64,000 bases of DNA from Streptococcus ovis DSM 16829 (GCF_000380125.1 NZ_KB904574.1:145418-209417), one strand, 5' to 3'; numbered from the stretch's first letter, positions 27,574 to 37,288 are shown. Translations and numbers: made by a program. Notes: generated by a model from the letters alone, not told the origin.

Positions 27574-28623
27574 ATGAAAAAAAGAAATTCTGGAATAGAT
27601 ATATTAAAAATAATCGCAATGTTTATGATACTGTTTATTCATTTACTTGGAGAAGGTGGAATTATTTCTACCCTCCAACATATTGGGGGGAGCAAATATT
27701 ATGTTGTTTCGGCAATTGTTGTTGCGTTTTATTGTCATGTTAATTGCTATGGTTTAATCAGTGGATATTTAGGAGTACAGAAGCAATCAAATTATTTAAA
27801 AATTTTCTTGTTATGGTCTCAAGTGATTTTTTATAGCTTAGGTGGGACGTTATTGTTATTTTTGATAGGCTATACTGATATTACGACAGAAATATGGAAA
27901 AAAACGTTATTTCCTATATCTAGTGGCACATATTGGTATATGACGGCTTATTTTGGAATGTTAATTTTTATCCCTCTTATGAATCCAATTTTAAAAAAAA
28001 TGACAGCAACTCAGTTGATGAGAGTCTGTTTAGTTTCTTTTTTTCTTTTTTCATTCTTTCCAACAATATTATCAGATAGTAATAAGTTTTTAGGAGTAAA
28101 TCAGGGGCTAAGCACAATTTGGTTGATAAATTTATATTTGATTGGAGCATTATTGTATAAAATAGATTTACATAAGATTAAAAATGTTATTCTTTGTGTC
28201 ATCTATTTCAGTTCAATTTTTGTAACAGTGCTAATGAAGCAAGTTTTTAAGGCTGATTATTGGCTAATGTATAGTTCTCCTACAATTTTATTGAGCGCAA
28301 TATCTGTTTTTATCTTATTTAGTCGTATCCAAATTCCATCAAATACGACGAAAAAGGTATTAGCAGTGATTAGTTCTTTAACTTTAGGGGTGTACTTATT
28401 GCATTTTCAACCGATGGCTTATGAACTTTTTTTAAAGAATAAATTGACATATCTAGTAGAGTATCCATTTGTGTATTTTATCATTAGTTTATTAGGAATT
28501 TCTATTCTTGTGTTTAGTATGAGTCTATTGATTGACTATTTAAGGCTAAAATTTTTTGAAAGAATACAGGTAAGAAGATTTTGGGAGCGTTTATTAAAGC
28601 GTACCTTTGATGTGGAGGAATGA
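27574..28623 (+). CDS. Acyltransferase family 3 membrane protein (probable O-acetyltransferase)
   Basis: A 349-residue protein with about ten transmembrane helices. The N-terminal motif GIDILKIIAMFMILFIH, with the conserved histidine at its end, is characteristic of Acyltransferase_3 proteins such as OatA and WecH. A second marker is the WYMTAYFGM stretch. It would acetylate a capsule sugar or the cell wall. GAGGAG precedes the ATG. The stop overlaps the LicD gene region. Confidence 0.85.
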   Translation: MKKRNSGIDILKIIAMFMILFIHLLGEGGIISTLQHIGGSKYYVVSAIVVAFYCHVNCYGLISGYLGVQKQSNYLKIFLLWSQVIFYSLGGTLLLFLIGYTDITTEIWKKTLFPISSGTYWYMTAYFGMLIFIPLMNPILKKMTATQLMRVCLVSFFLFSFFPTILSDSNKFLGVNQGLSTIWLINLYLIGALLYKIDLHKIKNVILCVIYFSSIFVTVLMKQVFKADYWLMYSSPTILLSAISVFILFSRIQIPSNTTKKVLAVISSLTLGVYLLHFQPMAYELFLKNKLTYLVEYPFVYFIISLLGISILVFSMSLLIDYLRLKFFERIQVRRFWERLLKRTFDVEE

Positions 28624-28625
28624 AA

Positions 28626-29342
28626 GTGAATTTTACAGACACGAAATATTGGAAAAAATTTCAAAAAAACAAATTATTATTTCCGCTCTATAAAAAATAT
28701 ATAGGGAAGCATATTACGAATTATTTCTTGACAGATAGACGAAATGAGATACAACATACCGGCATCGAAACTATTCAGGAGATAGAGGAAGCATTATCCA
28801 GCAAAGGAGCCACATTCTTTTTGGGGAATGGTTCACTATTGGGTATAGTTCGAGATGGAGAAATGATTAAATGGGATCATGATATTGATTACGGTATCTA
28901 TATTGATGAACAATTCGGCTGGGAAACATTAGAATCTAGCCTTCGTAATTTAGGCTTTTCAAAGTATAAAGAGTTTTACTTTGAAAATGAGTTACTAACA
29001 GAACAGACTTATCGTCGAAATAATACTTATGTTGATTTCTTTAGGCATTTTGAAACTGAAGATGAAACTTATTTCTATTCATATTATAAAATTATGGGAG
29101 AAGAATATGCTTCTGAGAATGAGCAAAGTGTGAGAACCTTTAATACTGTAAAATTAAGTGGTTCTCAAGTGATGTTGATTGATGGAAAGCAATTCCATGT
29201 CCCTAACGAATACGAAGAGTACTTGGCTGGATTGTATACTTCAACTTGGAGGGTACCTAATCCTAACTGGGTTGCAGGTTCTGGTCCAGCTTGTCGTGTC
29301 TTGTCAGGGAAAAAAGGTTTTTGTAAAATTTTAGAGCCCTAA
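28626..29342 (+). CDS. LicD-family phosphotransferase
   Basis: A 238-residue LicD-type protein. LicD enzymes transfer a phosphorylated alcohol, such as phosphocholine, ribitol phosphate or glycerol phosphate, from a CDP-activated donor to a sugar. The hallmark is LGNGSLLGIVRDGEMIKWDHDIDYG near residues 67-91, shown here only to mark the GxLLG...DxDxD pattern with the metal-binding aspartates. The GTG at 28626 is preferred because GGAGG ends seven bases upstream, while an in-frame ATG at 28620 would sit only one base after it. The presence of two nucleotidyltransferases downstream suggests its donor is made by this locus. Confidence 0.85.
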   Translation: MNFTDTKYWKKFQKNKLLFPLYKKYIGKHITNYFLTDRRNEIQHTGIETIQEIEEALSSKGATFFLGNGSLLGIVRDGEMIKWDHDIDYGIYIDEQFGWETLESSLRNLGFSKYKEFYFENELLTEQTYRRNNTYVDFFRHFETEDETYFYSYYKIMGEEYASENEQSVRTFNTVKLSGSQVMLIDGKQFHVPNEYEEYLAGLYTSTWRVPNPNWVAGSGPACRVLSGKKGFCKILEP

Positions 29343-29362
29343 TTAATATTGGAGATTATAAA

Positions 29363-30475
29363 ATGAATATAGCTATTATCGGTGCTGGTAATTTGGGAAC
29401 AGCAATCGCCGCTGATTTAGGAAGAAATCACGAAGTCAAAATATATAGTTCAAGGCCAGAAAGTTTTGGAAAGAGTTTGCAATATATTGATGAAGTAACT
29501 AAGGTAATACATTTTGGAAATGTTGCTCTTGTATCGAATGATTACAAGGAAGTTGTATTTGATGCTGAACTTATCTTTATTTGCTTACCGACTTTTTTAA
29601 TTAAAGAAACCGTAGAGAAACTTATTCCTTTTTTACAAAAGGATGTAAAGGTAGGGTTCGTTCCAGGTGCAGGGGGAATTGAGTATCTTTCGAAAGAATT
29701 GGTGGATCGAAAAGTTCCTATTTTTGGTTTTGAGCGAGTTCCTTATATTTCTAGAGTAAGAGATTATGGAAAAAGTGTTTGCGCTTCAAAAAAACAACAT
29801 TATCGTATAGCTACCATTCCTAGTGCTGAGGCTATTTCATTAGCAGGAGTTATTTCGGAATTATTCGAGGTTCCGTGTGATGCGATGAGCCAATTTATAT
29901 CCATATCACTGACTCCTACTTTGCATACTTCTAGGTTATACGATTTATACAAGGATTACAAAGAGGGAGACTTGCTAGATGTAAATCCATATTTTTATGG
30001 AGAATGGAGAGACTCTGCCTCTGAAATTTGTTTAGAACTTGATTCAGAGTTACACAAAGTGGCAAGTAGTTTAGAACAAAAAGGAATTCCTACTAGCGAA
30101 CTTGTTCCCTATTCTATTCATTATGAGAGCGAAACACCAGAATTATTGACACACAAACTATGTTCGATTTCTTCCCTTTCTAGTATAAAGGGACCTCTTA
30201 TTGAAACAACGAAAGGAAAGTATGTGGTTGATTTAAATTCGAGATATTTTACAGAAAGTTTTCCATATAGATTGGCACTTGTAAAAGGTTTAGCTGATAT
30301 ATGTCAGATTAGTATTCCAAAAACAGATGAAGTTCTTACTTGGTATTCTCAGTTAGCAGGAAAAGAATATTATATGGACGGGGAGTTTACGGGAGTGGAC
30401 AGCTATGAATGCAATATCCCTCGAAATTATGGCATCCAGACATTAACTGATTTAAGAGATTTTTATCAAGCTTGA
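29363..30475 (+). CDS. Opine-dehydrogenase-like NAD(P)-dependent oxidoreductase
   Basis: A 370-residue soluble oxidoreductase. The N-terminal Rossmann domain begins MNIAIIGAGNLGTAIAADL and carries the dinucleotide loop GAGNLG. The C-terminal helical domain resembles the octopine/nopaline dehydrogenase and glycerol-3-phosphate dehydrogenase group (SLTPTLHTSRLYDLY is a conserved-looking histidine segment). Opine dehydrogenases reductively join an amino acid and a keto acid. Here the enzyme probably helps make a capsule substituent, given that it lies directly after LicD and before a HAD phosphatase and nucleotidyltransferases. The substrate is unknown. Confidence 0.68.
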   Translation: MNIAIIGAGNLGTAIAADLGRNHEVKIYSSRPESFGKSLQYIDEVTKVIHFGNVALVSNDYKEVVFDAELIFICLPTFLIKETVEKLIPFLQKDVKVGFVPGAGGIEYLSKELVDRKVPIFGFERVPYISRVRDYGKSVCASKKQHYRIATIPSAEAISLAGVISELFEVPCDAMSQFISISLTPTLHTSRLYDLYKDYKEGDLLDVNPYFYGEWRDSASEICLELDSELHKVASSLEQKGIPTSELVPYSIHYESETPELLTHKLCSISSLSSIKGPLIETTKGKYVVDLNSRYFTESFPYRLALVKGLADICQISIPKTDEVLTWYSQLAGKEYYMDGEFTGVDSYECNIPRNYGIQTLTDLRDFYQA

Positions 30476-30497
30476 TAGGTATTTTAAGGATTATTAA

Positions 30498-31100
30498 ATG
30501 AGCGAATATATATTTTTATTTGATTTAGATTCGACTGTTACAAAAAAAGAAATTTTACCAACAGTTTCAGAAAAGATTGGTAAGTTGAGTGAGATGAGAA
30601 GATTGACAGAGGCTACAATGCAAGGAGAGCTACCTTTTAAGACAAGCTTTTTGCAAAGAGTGGATATTCTTAAAGATATTGATGTCAATGATGTTCGAGA
30701 TATTGTGAAAGATATTCCGTTGAATCATGCAATTGCCAATTTTATTATGAGTAATAAGGACAGATGTTATATTGTTACTGGTAATTTGGATGTATGGATT
30801 GACACACTAATGGAAAAATTATCTATGAAGGAGCATTTATATTGTTCAAAAGCAAATGTCAAGGAAAACAAAATTGATCATGTCGTTAGCGTTGCTGATA
30901 AAGAATTAATCGCTCGGCAATTTGTACATCCACTCGTTGTAATTGGTGATGGTGATAATGATTCCGGAATGGCAAGGTTGGCAGATATTGCGATTGGTTT
31001 TGGTGGAGTTAGAGAAATTGCTCCATCGTTACTTAGAAATATTGATTATGCATTTTACGATGATATAGCTTGTGCAAATTTTTTAGAAAGTTTGTTGTAG
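30498..31100 (+). CDS. HAD-family phosphatase (SerB-like)
   Basis: A 200-residue HAD phosphatase of the phosphoserine-phosphatase type. Motif I is FDLDSTVT with the nucleophilic aspartate at residue 8 and the acid/base position at 10, motif II is YIVTGN, and motif IV is VIGDGDNDSGMA. A small helical cap lies between motifs I and II. AAGGA precedes the ATG. In this setting it may dephosphorylate an intermediate of the capsule substituent. It is too short and divergent to be called SerB of serine synthesis. Confidence 0.78.
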   Translation: MSEYIFLFDLDSTVTKKEILPTVSEKIGKLSEMRRLTEATMQGELPFKTSFLQRVDILKDIDVNDVRDIVKDIPLNHAIANFIMSNKDRCYIVTGNLDVWIDTLMEKLSMKEHLYCSKANVKENKIDHVVSVADKELIARQFVHPLVVIGDGDNDSGMARLADIAIGFGGVREIAPSLLRNIDYAFYDDIACANFLESLL

Positions 31101-31113
31101 TAAATGAGGTTTA

Positions 31114-31764
31114 ATGATGAATAAGAACGATACAACCATTGTAATATGTTGTGCAGGTATGGGAACACGTTTAGGCATTGGTACTCCAAAAACGTTAGTG
31201 AATATCTGTGGAAAGCCTCTTATTATCCATCTTTTAGAGATGTTATCAGATTATGATGATATTCGGATAGTAGTAGGCTTTCAGGCTGAAAAAGTAATCA
31301 ATGTTGTAAAAGAATTTAGAAAAGATATCACTTTTGCATTTAATTATGATTATAAAACAACAGGTGTTGCTGCTAGTCTATCTAAAGCAATTCTAGGAGC
31401 TAGAAAATATGTGGTTTCTATTGATGGTGATTTATTAATTAATCCAAATGATTTCCAAGGATTTTTAGAAGCACCATATGAATGTATTGCAGGTAGTGAC
31501 CCAACTTCAGAAGAAACTATTTATATGTCGACAAGTTCTGATGCAACAAGAATTGTAGAATTTTCAAAAAATAAAACTGAGACAGAGTGGATTGGACTGG
31601 TAAAAATTGAAACTTTTAAACTTCATCAATATAAGGATAGTGTAATCGAGATGATGAAAGAACATCTTCCGCTACCTTTAATAAGAGTACGGTCGCGTGA
31701 AATAGATACTCCTGATGATTATGAAAAGATGGTAAATTGGTTTGCGAACGGTTGCCAAGATTAA
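31114..31764 (+). CDS. Nucleotidyltransferase, LicC/NTP_transferase type
   Basis: A 216-residue enzyme with the GT-A-like nucleotidyltransferase fold. The loop CAGMGTRLGIGTPKTLVNI holds the GxGTRL signature and the lysine that contacts phosphate. VSIDGDLLIN carries the metal-binding aspartate. The size and pattern resemble LicC-type CTP:phosphocholine cytidylyltransferase and related sugar-alcohol phosphate enzymes. It could make the CDP-linked donor for LicD. A second ATG three bases later is equally possible as the start. Confidence 0.75.
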   Translation: MMNKNDTTIVICCAGMGTRLGIGTPKTLVNICGKPLIIHLLEMLSDYDDIRIVVGFQAEKVINVVKEFRKDITFAFNYDYKTTGVAASLSKAILGARKYVVSIDGDLLINPNDFQGFLEAPYECIAGSDPTSEETIYMSTSSDATRIVEFSKNKTETEWIGLVKIETFKLHQYKDSVIEMMKEHLPLPLIRVRSREIDTPDDYEKMVNWFANGCQD

Positions 31765-31782
31765 TTGAATGGAGAGGAATTT

Positions 31783-32487
31783 ATGAAAAAAAAGATGACA
31801 ATTGGTGTTCTTGGAGGAATGGGGACTTTTGCTACAATCCATTTTTTCCAACAGTATGCCAGTGTGTTTAAGGCGGAAAAGGAATGGGAAAGACCTAGAA
31901 TAATAATTGATAATCGGTGTACTATGCCTAGTAGAGTGAGAGCTTTTTTATATGATGAAAATACTGATCAACTTGTTGACGAAATGGTAGATTCAATTAA
32001 AAGTTTAGTGAATGCGGGTGCTGATAAAATTATTTTAGCTTGCAATACGTCTCATATTTTTATTCCAAAAATTGAAGAAAAATTTCCTCAAGCGAAGGGG
32101 ATGATTATAAATATTATCGAAAACTGTTCCCAAAAAATTTTAGAAGATAGTATTGATGAAGTCTATTTGCTAGGTTCCGAAGGTACGATTGAATCGGGGG
32201 TATATCAAACGATTCTTGAAGAAAGTGGCATACGTTGTCTCGTTCCCGAAGAAGAGCAATATAAAATATTAAGAGATTGTATTGAGGCAGTGAAACAACA
32301 TTCTTATAGTGAAGATATAGAAAGTAAGTTTCTTTCATTAATCAATGCAAATTCTATCTGTATTTTAGGGTGTACAGAATTACCTATTTTGTATGAAAGA
32401 TATTTTGATAAGATTAGTTGTGAGAAAGTATACGATCCATTATTACTAGTATTAGATAAGTTGAAAGAAGAATTTATAAATGAATAA
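31783..32487 (+). CDS. Aspartate/glutamate racemase superfamily protein
   Basis: A 234-residue protein with the two-cysteine arrangement of the Asp/Glu racemase superfamily: C in LACNTSH in the first half and C in LGCTELP in the second, with GVLGGMGTFAT at the N-terminus. Members racemise aspartate or glutamate or act on related acids. The ATG at 31783 has GGAGAGG upstream; an in-frame TTG at 31765 lacks one. Located inside the capsule substituent module, it may supply a D-amino acid. Substrate is unproven. Confidence 0.75.
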   Translation: MKKKMTIGVLGGMGTFATIHFFQQYASVFKAEKEWERPRIIIDNRCTMPSRVRAFLYDENTDQLVDEMVDSIKSLVNAGADKIILACNTSHIFIPKIEEKFPQAKGMIINIIENCSQKILEDSIDEVYLLGSEGTIESGVYQTILEESGIRCLVPEEEQYKILRDCIEAVKQHSYSEDIESKFLSLINANSICILGCTELPILYERYFDKISCEKVYDPLLLVLDKLKEEFINE

Positions 32488-32893
32488 AATATTAACATTT
32501 GGAGTATATGATTTTCTACATTTAGGTCATTTACGTTTATTTAAACAGTGCCATTTACATGGAGATTATCTGATTGTTGCTGTACAAGATAGTGATTTCA
32601 TTTTAAAATATAAGCCTGAGGCTAAGATTTTATACAATACAAGTGAAAGAGTAGAGATGTTAGAAGCTATCAAATGTGTTGATGAAGTTTTAATTTATCA
32701 AACTGTTTCAATTGATTTTTTATCAATCATAGATTTTGATATTTTAGCACTGGGTGAAGATCATGTTGCTGAACGTTTTTGCAAGATAGAGAAGTGGTGT
32801 ATAGAACACGGAAAGAAGGTTGTTCGCTTGAAGAGAACAGACGGAATTTCTTCTTCAAGTATTAAAGAATTTTTGAACGATTCAAAGAATTAA
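32480..32893 (+). CDS. Cytidylyltransferase (TagD/GCT-like)
   Basis: A 137-residue nucleotidyl transferase of the HxGH superfamily, with FGVYDFLHLGHLRLF at residues 7-21 and a closing RTDGISSSSIK that matches the RTxGISTT motif of glycerol-3-phosphate cytidylyltransferase. It would activate a phosphorylated alcohol with CTP. The locus therefore has two unrelated types of nucleotidyltransferase. It overlaps the racemase-like gene by 8 bp. Confidence 0.83.
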   Translation: MNKILTFGVYDFLHLGHLRLFKQCHLHGDYLIVAVQDSDFILKYKPEAKILYNTSERVEMLEAIKCVDEVLIYQTVSIDFLSIIDFDILALGEDHVAERFCKIEKWCIEHGKKVVRLKRTDGISSSSIKEFLNDSKN

Positions 32894-32901
32894 TATAAAA
32901 T

Positions 32902-34356
32902 ATGAAAAAATTATTAAATAATTACAAGGAGTTGTCAACTCCTTTTAAAGCATCAATATGGTTTTTATTTTCGGTTTTTGTTCAAAAGGGGATTTCTGTC
33001 ATTGCGACACCTATATTTACTCGTTTGATGTCTGCGTCTGAATATGGACAATATAGTGTTTTTGATTCATGGCTGAGCATTATTAGCATTTTTGTATCTT
33101 TAAATCTGACTTCAGGGGTTTATTTACAGGGGTTAGTTAAATTTGATTCTGAAAAAGAAGAGTATACTTCTTCTTTAGTCCTTCTTTCAACAACTATCGC
33201 TGCATTCTCTTTGGTTTCTTGGGGCGGATTTCAAGATTTTTTCGGGCGATTGCTATCTCTTGATTCTATACAAATGTTGTCGTTATTAATCATGATATGG
33301 ACAACGAGTATGTTTAATTTTTGGGCTGCTAGACAGAGGGTAGAATATAAATACAAAGTGCTAGTTCTTATTACACTATTAGTATCTTTATTAAAACCAG
33401 TGATTGGAGTTATTTTTGTTTCTGTTTTTACAGATAAAGTGACAGCAAGGATAGTGGCAATATTATTAGTAGAAATCGTATTTTTTACTCCATTGTTTTT
33501 TGTTTTACTAGGAAAATCTAAGCGAAAAGTTAATTTCATGTTTTGGAAGTATGCATTGGTGTTTAATTTGCCATTGATTCCTCATTATCTATCCCAAACA
33601 GTTTTAAATAGTGCGGATAGAATCATGATAAAAAATATGATTTCTACTGATAAAGCAGGTATATACAGTCTAGCCTATTCAATCGCTGTTTTGATGACAT
33701 TATTTAATACAGCGTTGATGCAAACTCTTAGTCCATGGATTTATCAGAAAATTAGAGCAAAGCAATTTGGAGAGATTAAATCAATTGCTTATTTTACGAT
33801 GATTCTCATTGCATTTGTGAATATTCTATTAATCTTTTTTGCGCCAGAGGCCGTCCGATTTTTTGCACCACCATCTTATTATGAAGCAATATGGATTATT
33901 CCACCAGTTACGATGAGTGTTTATTTTATGTTCATCTATGATTTATTTGCTAAATTTGCGTTCTATTATGAAAAAACAAGATTTATTATGTTTGCGAGTG
34001 TTATCGGAGCAATTGTAAATATAGCATTAAATTATATTTTTATCCCTCAATTTGGCTATATTGCAGCAGGCTATACAACATTATTCTGCTACATTATATA
34101 TGGATTAGGTCATTATATCTTTATGAATAGAGTATGTGATTTGTACTGTGGTGGAGTTCGACCATATGAGAAAGAGAAGGTCATTATTATTTCTTTGACA
34201 TTTTTAATAATTGGTAATATGGTATTGTTGACGTACAATTATCCGTTGTGGCGATTTGGTCTGATACTTGTTTTATTGCTGATTTTATTATTAAAACGTA
34301 GAATATTTATCCAAGAACTAAATAAAATTTTACAGGTGAGAAAGCAGTCGCATTAA
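32902..34356 (+). CDS. wzx: Capsule repeat-unit flippase (Wzx-like)
   Basis: A 484-residue polytopic membrane protein of the MOP exporter superfamily. The N-terminal SVFVQKGISVIATPIFTRLM and SASEYGQYSVFDSW segments are typical of Wzx/RfbX proteins, and about 14 hydrophobic helices follow. It would flip the lipid-linked repeat across the membrane for polymerisation by Wzy. No clear Shine-Dalgarno sequence precedes the ATG, so translation may depend on the upstream gene, which ends 8 bases before. It is the last gene of the capsule operon. Confidence 0.92.
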   Translation: MKKLLNNYKELSTPFKASIWFLFSVFVQKGISVIATPIFTRLMSASEYGQYSVFDSWLSIISIFVSLNLTSGVYLQGLVKFDSEKEEYTSSLVLLSTTIAAFSLVSWGGFQDFFGRLLSLDSIQMLSLLIMIWTTSMFNFWAARQRVEYKYKVLVLITLLVSLLKPVIGVIFVSVFTDKVTARIVAILLVEIVFFTPLFFVLLGKSKRKVNFMFWKYALVFNLPLIPHYLSQTVLNSADRIMIKNMISTDKAGIYSLAYSIAVLMTLFNTALMQTLSPWIYQKIRAKQFGEIKSIAYFTMILIAFVNILLIFFAPEAVRFFAPPSYYEAIWIIPPVTMSVYFMFIYDLFAKFAFYYEKTRFIMFASVIGAIVNIALNYIFIPQFGYIAAGYTTLFCYIIYGLGHYIFMNRVCDLYCGGVRPYEKEKVIIISLTFLIIGNMVLLTYNYPLWRFGLILVLLLILLLKRRIFIQELNKILQVRKQSH

Positions 34357-34581
34357 TGTGTAAAATGTTTCTTTTAATAAAAGATAAAAATTTTGTTAAT
34401 ACTTCATTACTAGAGCCAAACCATAAATCGTAGTTCGATTTTAGTCAATCAAAATTTTTAGATTTTCAGATATTACGTTCGTGATATCCGAATTATTTTA
34501 TTAAAAAAACAGTAATATATTCTCATTTTTTCAACTTTTTAGCATGATAATTCTATAAAAATTGAAAAGGAGAAAATGTTT
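34357..34581. other. AT-rich non-coding stretch after wzx with small inverted repeats
   Basis: No gene is supported here. Two inverted repeats are visible: AAATCG with CGATTT (34425-34441), and GATATTACG with CGTGATATC (34469-34488, nine pairs with one wobble), the latter followed by an AT-rich tract that could give a weak capsule operon terminator. Confidence 0.4.
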
Positions 34582-34805
34582 ATGGATAATATTAAAAAGC
34601 GAATGCATCGGCATATGTTTTGGATCGGCCTAGTCTCATTGGTTTTGATGTTGGTGGACATATTACTTCAGTTAATTTTCATATGAACTTAAGTGAGCCA
34701 CTGAATCAAATTGAACAGACGGTTTGTATTGTGTTAAGTATTTTACTCTTTTTAGGGATTTTGACAAATAAAACGGATAAACGAACTGGTACTTCCAGAA
34801 AATAG
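34582..34805 (+). pseudogene. Frameshifted phage-holin-like gene remnant
   Basis: An ATG with AAGGAG nine bases upstream opens a 34-residue frame (MDNIKKRMHRHMFWIGLVSL, then a hydrophobic run) that stops at 34684-34686. The -1 frame continues just before that stop with MNLSEPLNQIEQTV, a second hydrophobic helix and LGILTNKTDKRTG. Joined, the two halves have the layout of a Phage_holin_1 protein (KNK-x-FW, helix, short linker, VxxILxLLGI, then TxKG-like end). A single-base loss near 34672-34678 would explain the break. No lysin or other phage gene is nearby. Confidence 0.5.
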
Positions 34806-34812
34806 CCTCCCC

Positions 34813-34841
34813 TTGACAACCTTCTTTTTTCAAGTTATAAT
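34813..34841 (+). promoter_or_regulatory. Consensus promoter of pyrK-pyrDB
   Basis: A perfect TTGACA (34813-34818), a 17-base spacer and a perfect TATAAT (34836-34841). Transcription starts just before the PyrR attenuator. Confidence 0.92.
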
Positions 34842-34844
34842 GAG

Positions 34845-34967
34845 TGAAAATTAGACCTTTAATGTAGTCCTGTGAGGCTGGCAAGGTTGTCGTGAAAAAT
34901 GGTTGAGTAGTAGTATTGCAAGCTCTGCCTGTTTTTGTGTAACCTTGCCTTGGGGCGAGGTTTTTTT
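34845..34967 (+). promoter_or_regulatory. PyrR-responsive attenuator upstream of pyrK
   Basis: The conserved PyrR binding loop AGTCCTGTGAGGCT is at 34866-34879 on a stem formed by ACCTT (34855-34859) and AAGGT (34883-34887). The terminator stem is CCTTGCC with GGCGAGG (34943-34960), followed by seven T residues. GGCAAGGTT (34880-34888) is exactly complementary to AACCTTGCC (34941-34949), which forms the competing antiterminator. High UMP should favour PyrR binding and termination. No pyrR gene is in the window. Confidence 0.92.
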
Positions 34968-35012
34968 CTATCGTTTGTGTCCTTCGGTTTGTAGAAAGTG
35001 AGGAGAGAGAAA

Positions 35013-35813
35013 ATGGGTGTGAGTGGGTGTAAGAACTCCTCTGTATTGAAAGAGGAGTTGACAATTGTCAGCCAGCGTGAGATGGTACCTCGGATTTTTG
35101 AGATGGTATTATCAGGGAGGATGGTTCAGGAGATGAAGGCTGGGCAATTCTTACATTTGCGGGTTCCAGATCCGAGTAAGTTATTGCGTCGTCCGATTTC
35201 GATTTCTCAGATTGATAAGGAAAAAGGGGAAGCGACGATCATTTATCGTGTGGAAGGAGAAGGAACGGCTCTCTTATCCCATTTACAGGAGGGTGACGTC
35301 GTAGATACGATGGGGCCACAAGGTAATGGATTTGATCTGTCGGTTGTATCAGAAGGACAGATTGCTCTCTTGATTGGCGGCGGTATTGGTGTTCCACCTC
35401 TAGTTGAAACAGCTAAGCAGTTGGCTCAGAAGGGCGTGCGAGTCGTATCTGTTATCGGATTTGCCCATAAAGATGCAGTGATTTTGGAAGAAGAATTGTG
35501 TCAATACGGTGAGGTCTATGTGACGACGGACGATGGCTCGTATGGGATTCATGGTTATGTGTCTACAGTCGTGGATCAATTCGCCTGGACACCTGATGCA
35601 GTCTATTCCTGTGGAGCACCAGGCATGCTCAAGTACGTGGATGCCAAATTTGAGAATCATCCGCATGCCTATCTTTCGATGGAATCACGAATGGCTTGCG
35701 GGATGGGAGCTTGTTATGCCTGTGTGGTGCGCTTGCGTGATCAAGATGGCGCAGCAAACAAGCGTGTGTGTGAAGACGGTCCTGTCTTTGAGGCAGGCAA
35801 GGTTGTCTTGTAG
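35013..35813 (+). CDS. pyrK: Dihydroorotate dehydrogenase B, electron transfer subunit
   Basis: A 266-residue FAD and [2Fe-2S] protein that passes electrons from PyrDB to NAD+. The flavin-binding motif RRPISIS and the NAD-binding glycine stretch LIGGGIGVPPL are clear. Cluster cysteines are in RMACGMGACYACVV and KRVCEDGPVF near the C-terminus. The ATG at 35013 follows GAGGAG; an in-frame GTG at 34998 sits inside the ribosome binding region. It is co-transcribed with pyrDB under the PyrR attenuator. Confidence 0.95.
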   Translation: MGVSGCKNSSVLKEELTIVSQREMVPRIFEMVLSGRMVQEMKAGQFLHLRVPDPSKLLRRPISISQIDKEKGEATIIYRVEGEGTALLSHLQEGDVVDTMGPQGNGFDLSVVSEGQIALLIGGGIGVPPLVETAKQLAQKGVRVVSVIGFAHKDAVILEEELCQYGEVYVTTDDGSYGIHGYVSTVVDQFAWTPDAVYSCGAPGMLKYVDAKFENHPHAYLSMESRMACGMGACYACVVRLRDQDGAANKRVCEDGPVFEAGKVVL

Positions 35814-36770
<957 letters not shown>

Positions 36771-36786
36771 AAAGAAGGTAGTTTAA

Positions 36787-37272
36787 ATGGTATTTGCGAC
36801 TGAAAAAGAAGCCTATGATTTACTAGAAAAATTAGAGATCTCATATGAACGGTTGGATCATCGTCCGATTACTTCAGTTCAGGATTTAGAGTTTACTTTA
36901 CCAGGTCAACAAGTAAAAAATCTAGTCTTGAAAAACAAGAAAAGTCGTCAATTTTATATGGTCATTTTACATGATGAAAAGCAGGCCAACATTGCCGATT
37001 TAGCAGAGCGATTAGGGGAAAAACGTCTTTCTTTTGCCAGTGATGAACAACTGGAGGAGCTGCTGCATGTTCCAGCTGGGACGGTGACGCCCTTTGGTCT
37101 CCTTTTTGACACAGATAATCGGATTCAAGTAGTGGTGGATGCGGAAGTAGACCAAACCTTGACAGTAGGTTTCCATCCATTTATTAACTCGACGACCTTA
37201 AATATTGCTTATACAGATTTTGAAAAAATCATGGATTTTGTCAATCATCCCATTCGCATTGTAGAATGTTAA
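36787..37272 (+). CDS. YbaK/ProX-type aminoacyl-tRNA deacylase
   Basis: A 161-residue protein of the YbaK/EbsC-ProX editing family, closest to the free-standing ProX/PrdX deacylases that hydrolyse Ala-tRNA(Pro) and so correct proline mischarging. Markers are the LKNKKSRQFYMVILHD strand region with its catalytic lysine neighbourhood, GTVTPFGLLFD, and VGFHPFINSTTLNIA. It is 16 bp after pyrDB and may be read through from that operon, with no obvious link to pyrimidine synthesis. Confidence 0.82.
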   Translation: MVFATEKEAYDLLEKLEISYERLDHRPITSVQDLEFTLPGQQVKNLVLKNKKSRQFYMVILHDEKQANIADLAERLGEKRLSFASDEQLEELLHVPAGTVTPFGLLFDTDNRIQVVVDAEVDQTLTVGFHPFINSTTLNIAYTDFEKIMDFVNHPIRIVEC

Positions 37273-37288
37273 GAAATCTGGTTTTTCC

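Noticed and set aside
28626-32893. Phosphonate or phosphocholine synthesis as the function of the capsule module
   Set aside because: There is no PEP mutase, phosphonopyruvate decarboxylase, choline kinase or choline transporter gene among these genes.
34620-34805. A free-standing 61-codon gene starting with TTG
   Set aside because: It has no ribosome binding site and reads best as the second half of the frameshifted holin-like gene.
34813-34967. T-box or other tRNA-sensing leader upstream of pyrK
   Set aside because: There is no T-box sequence, while the PyrR loop and mutually exclusive stems are complete.
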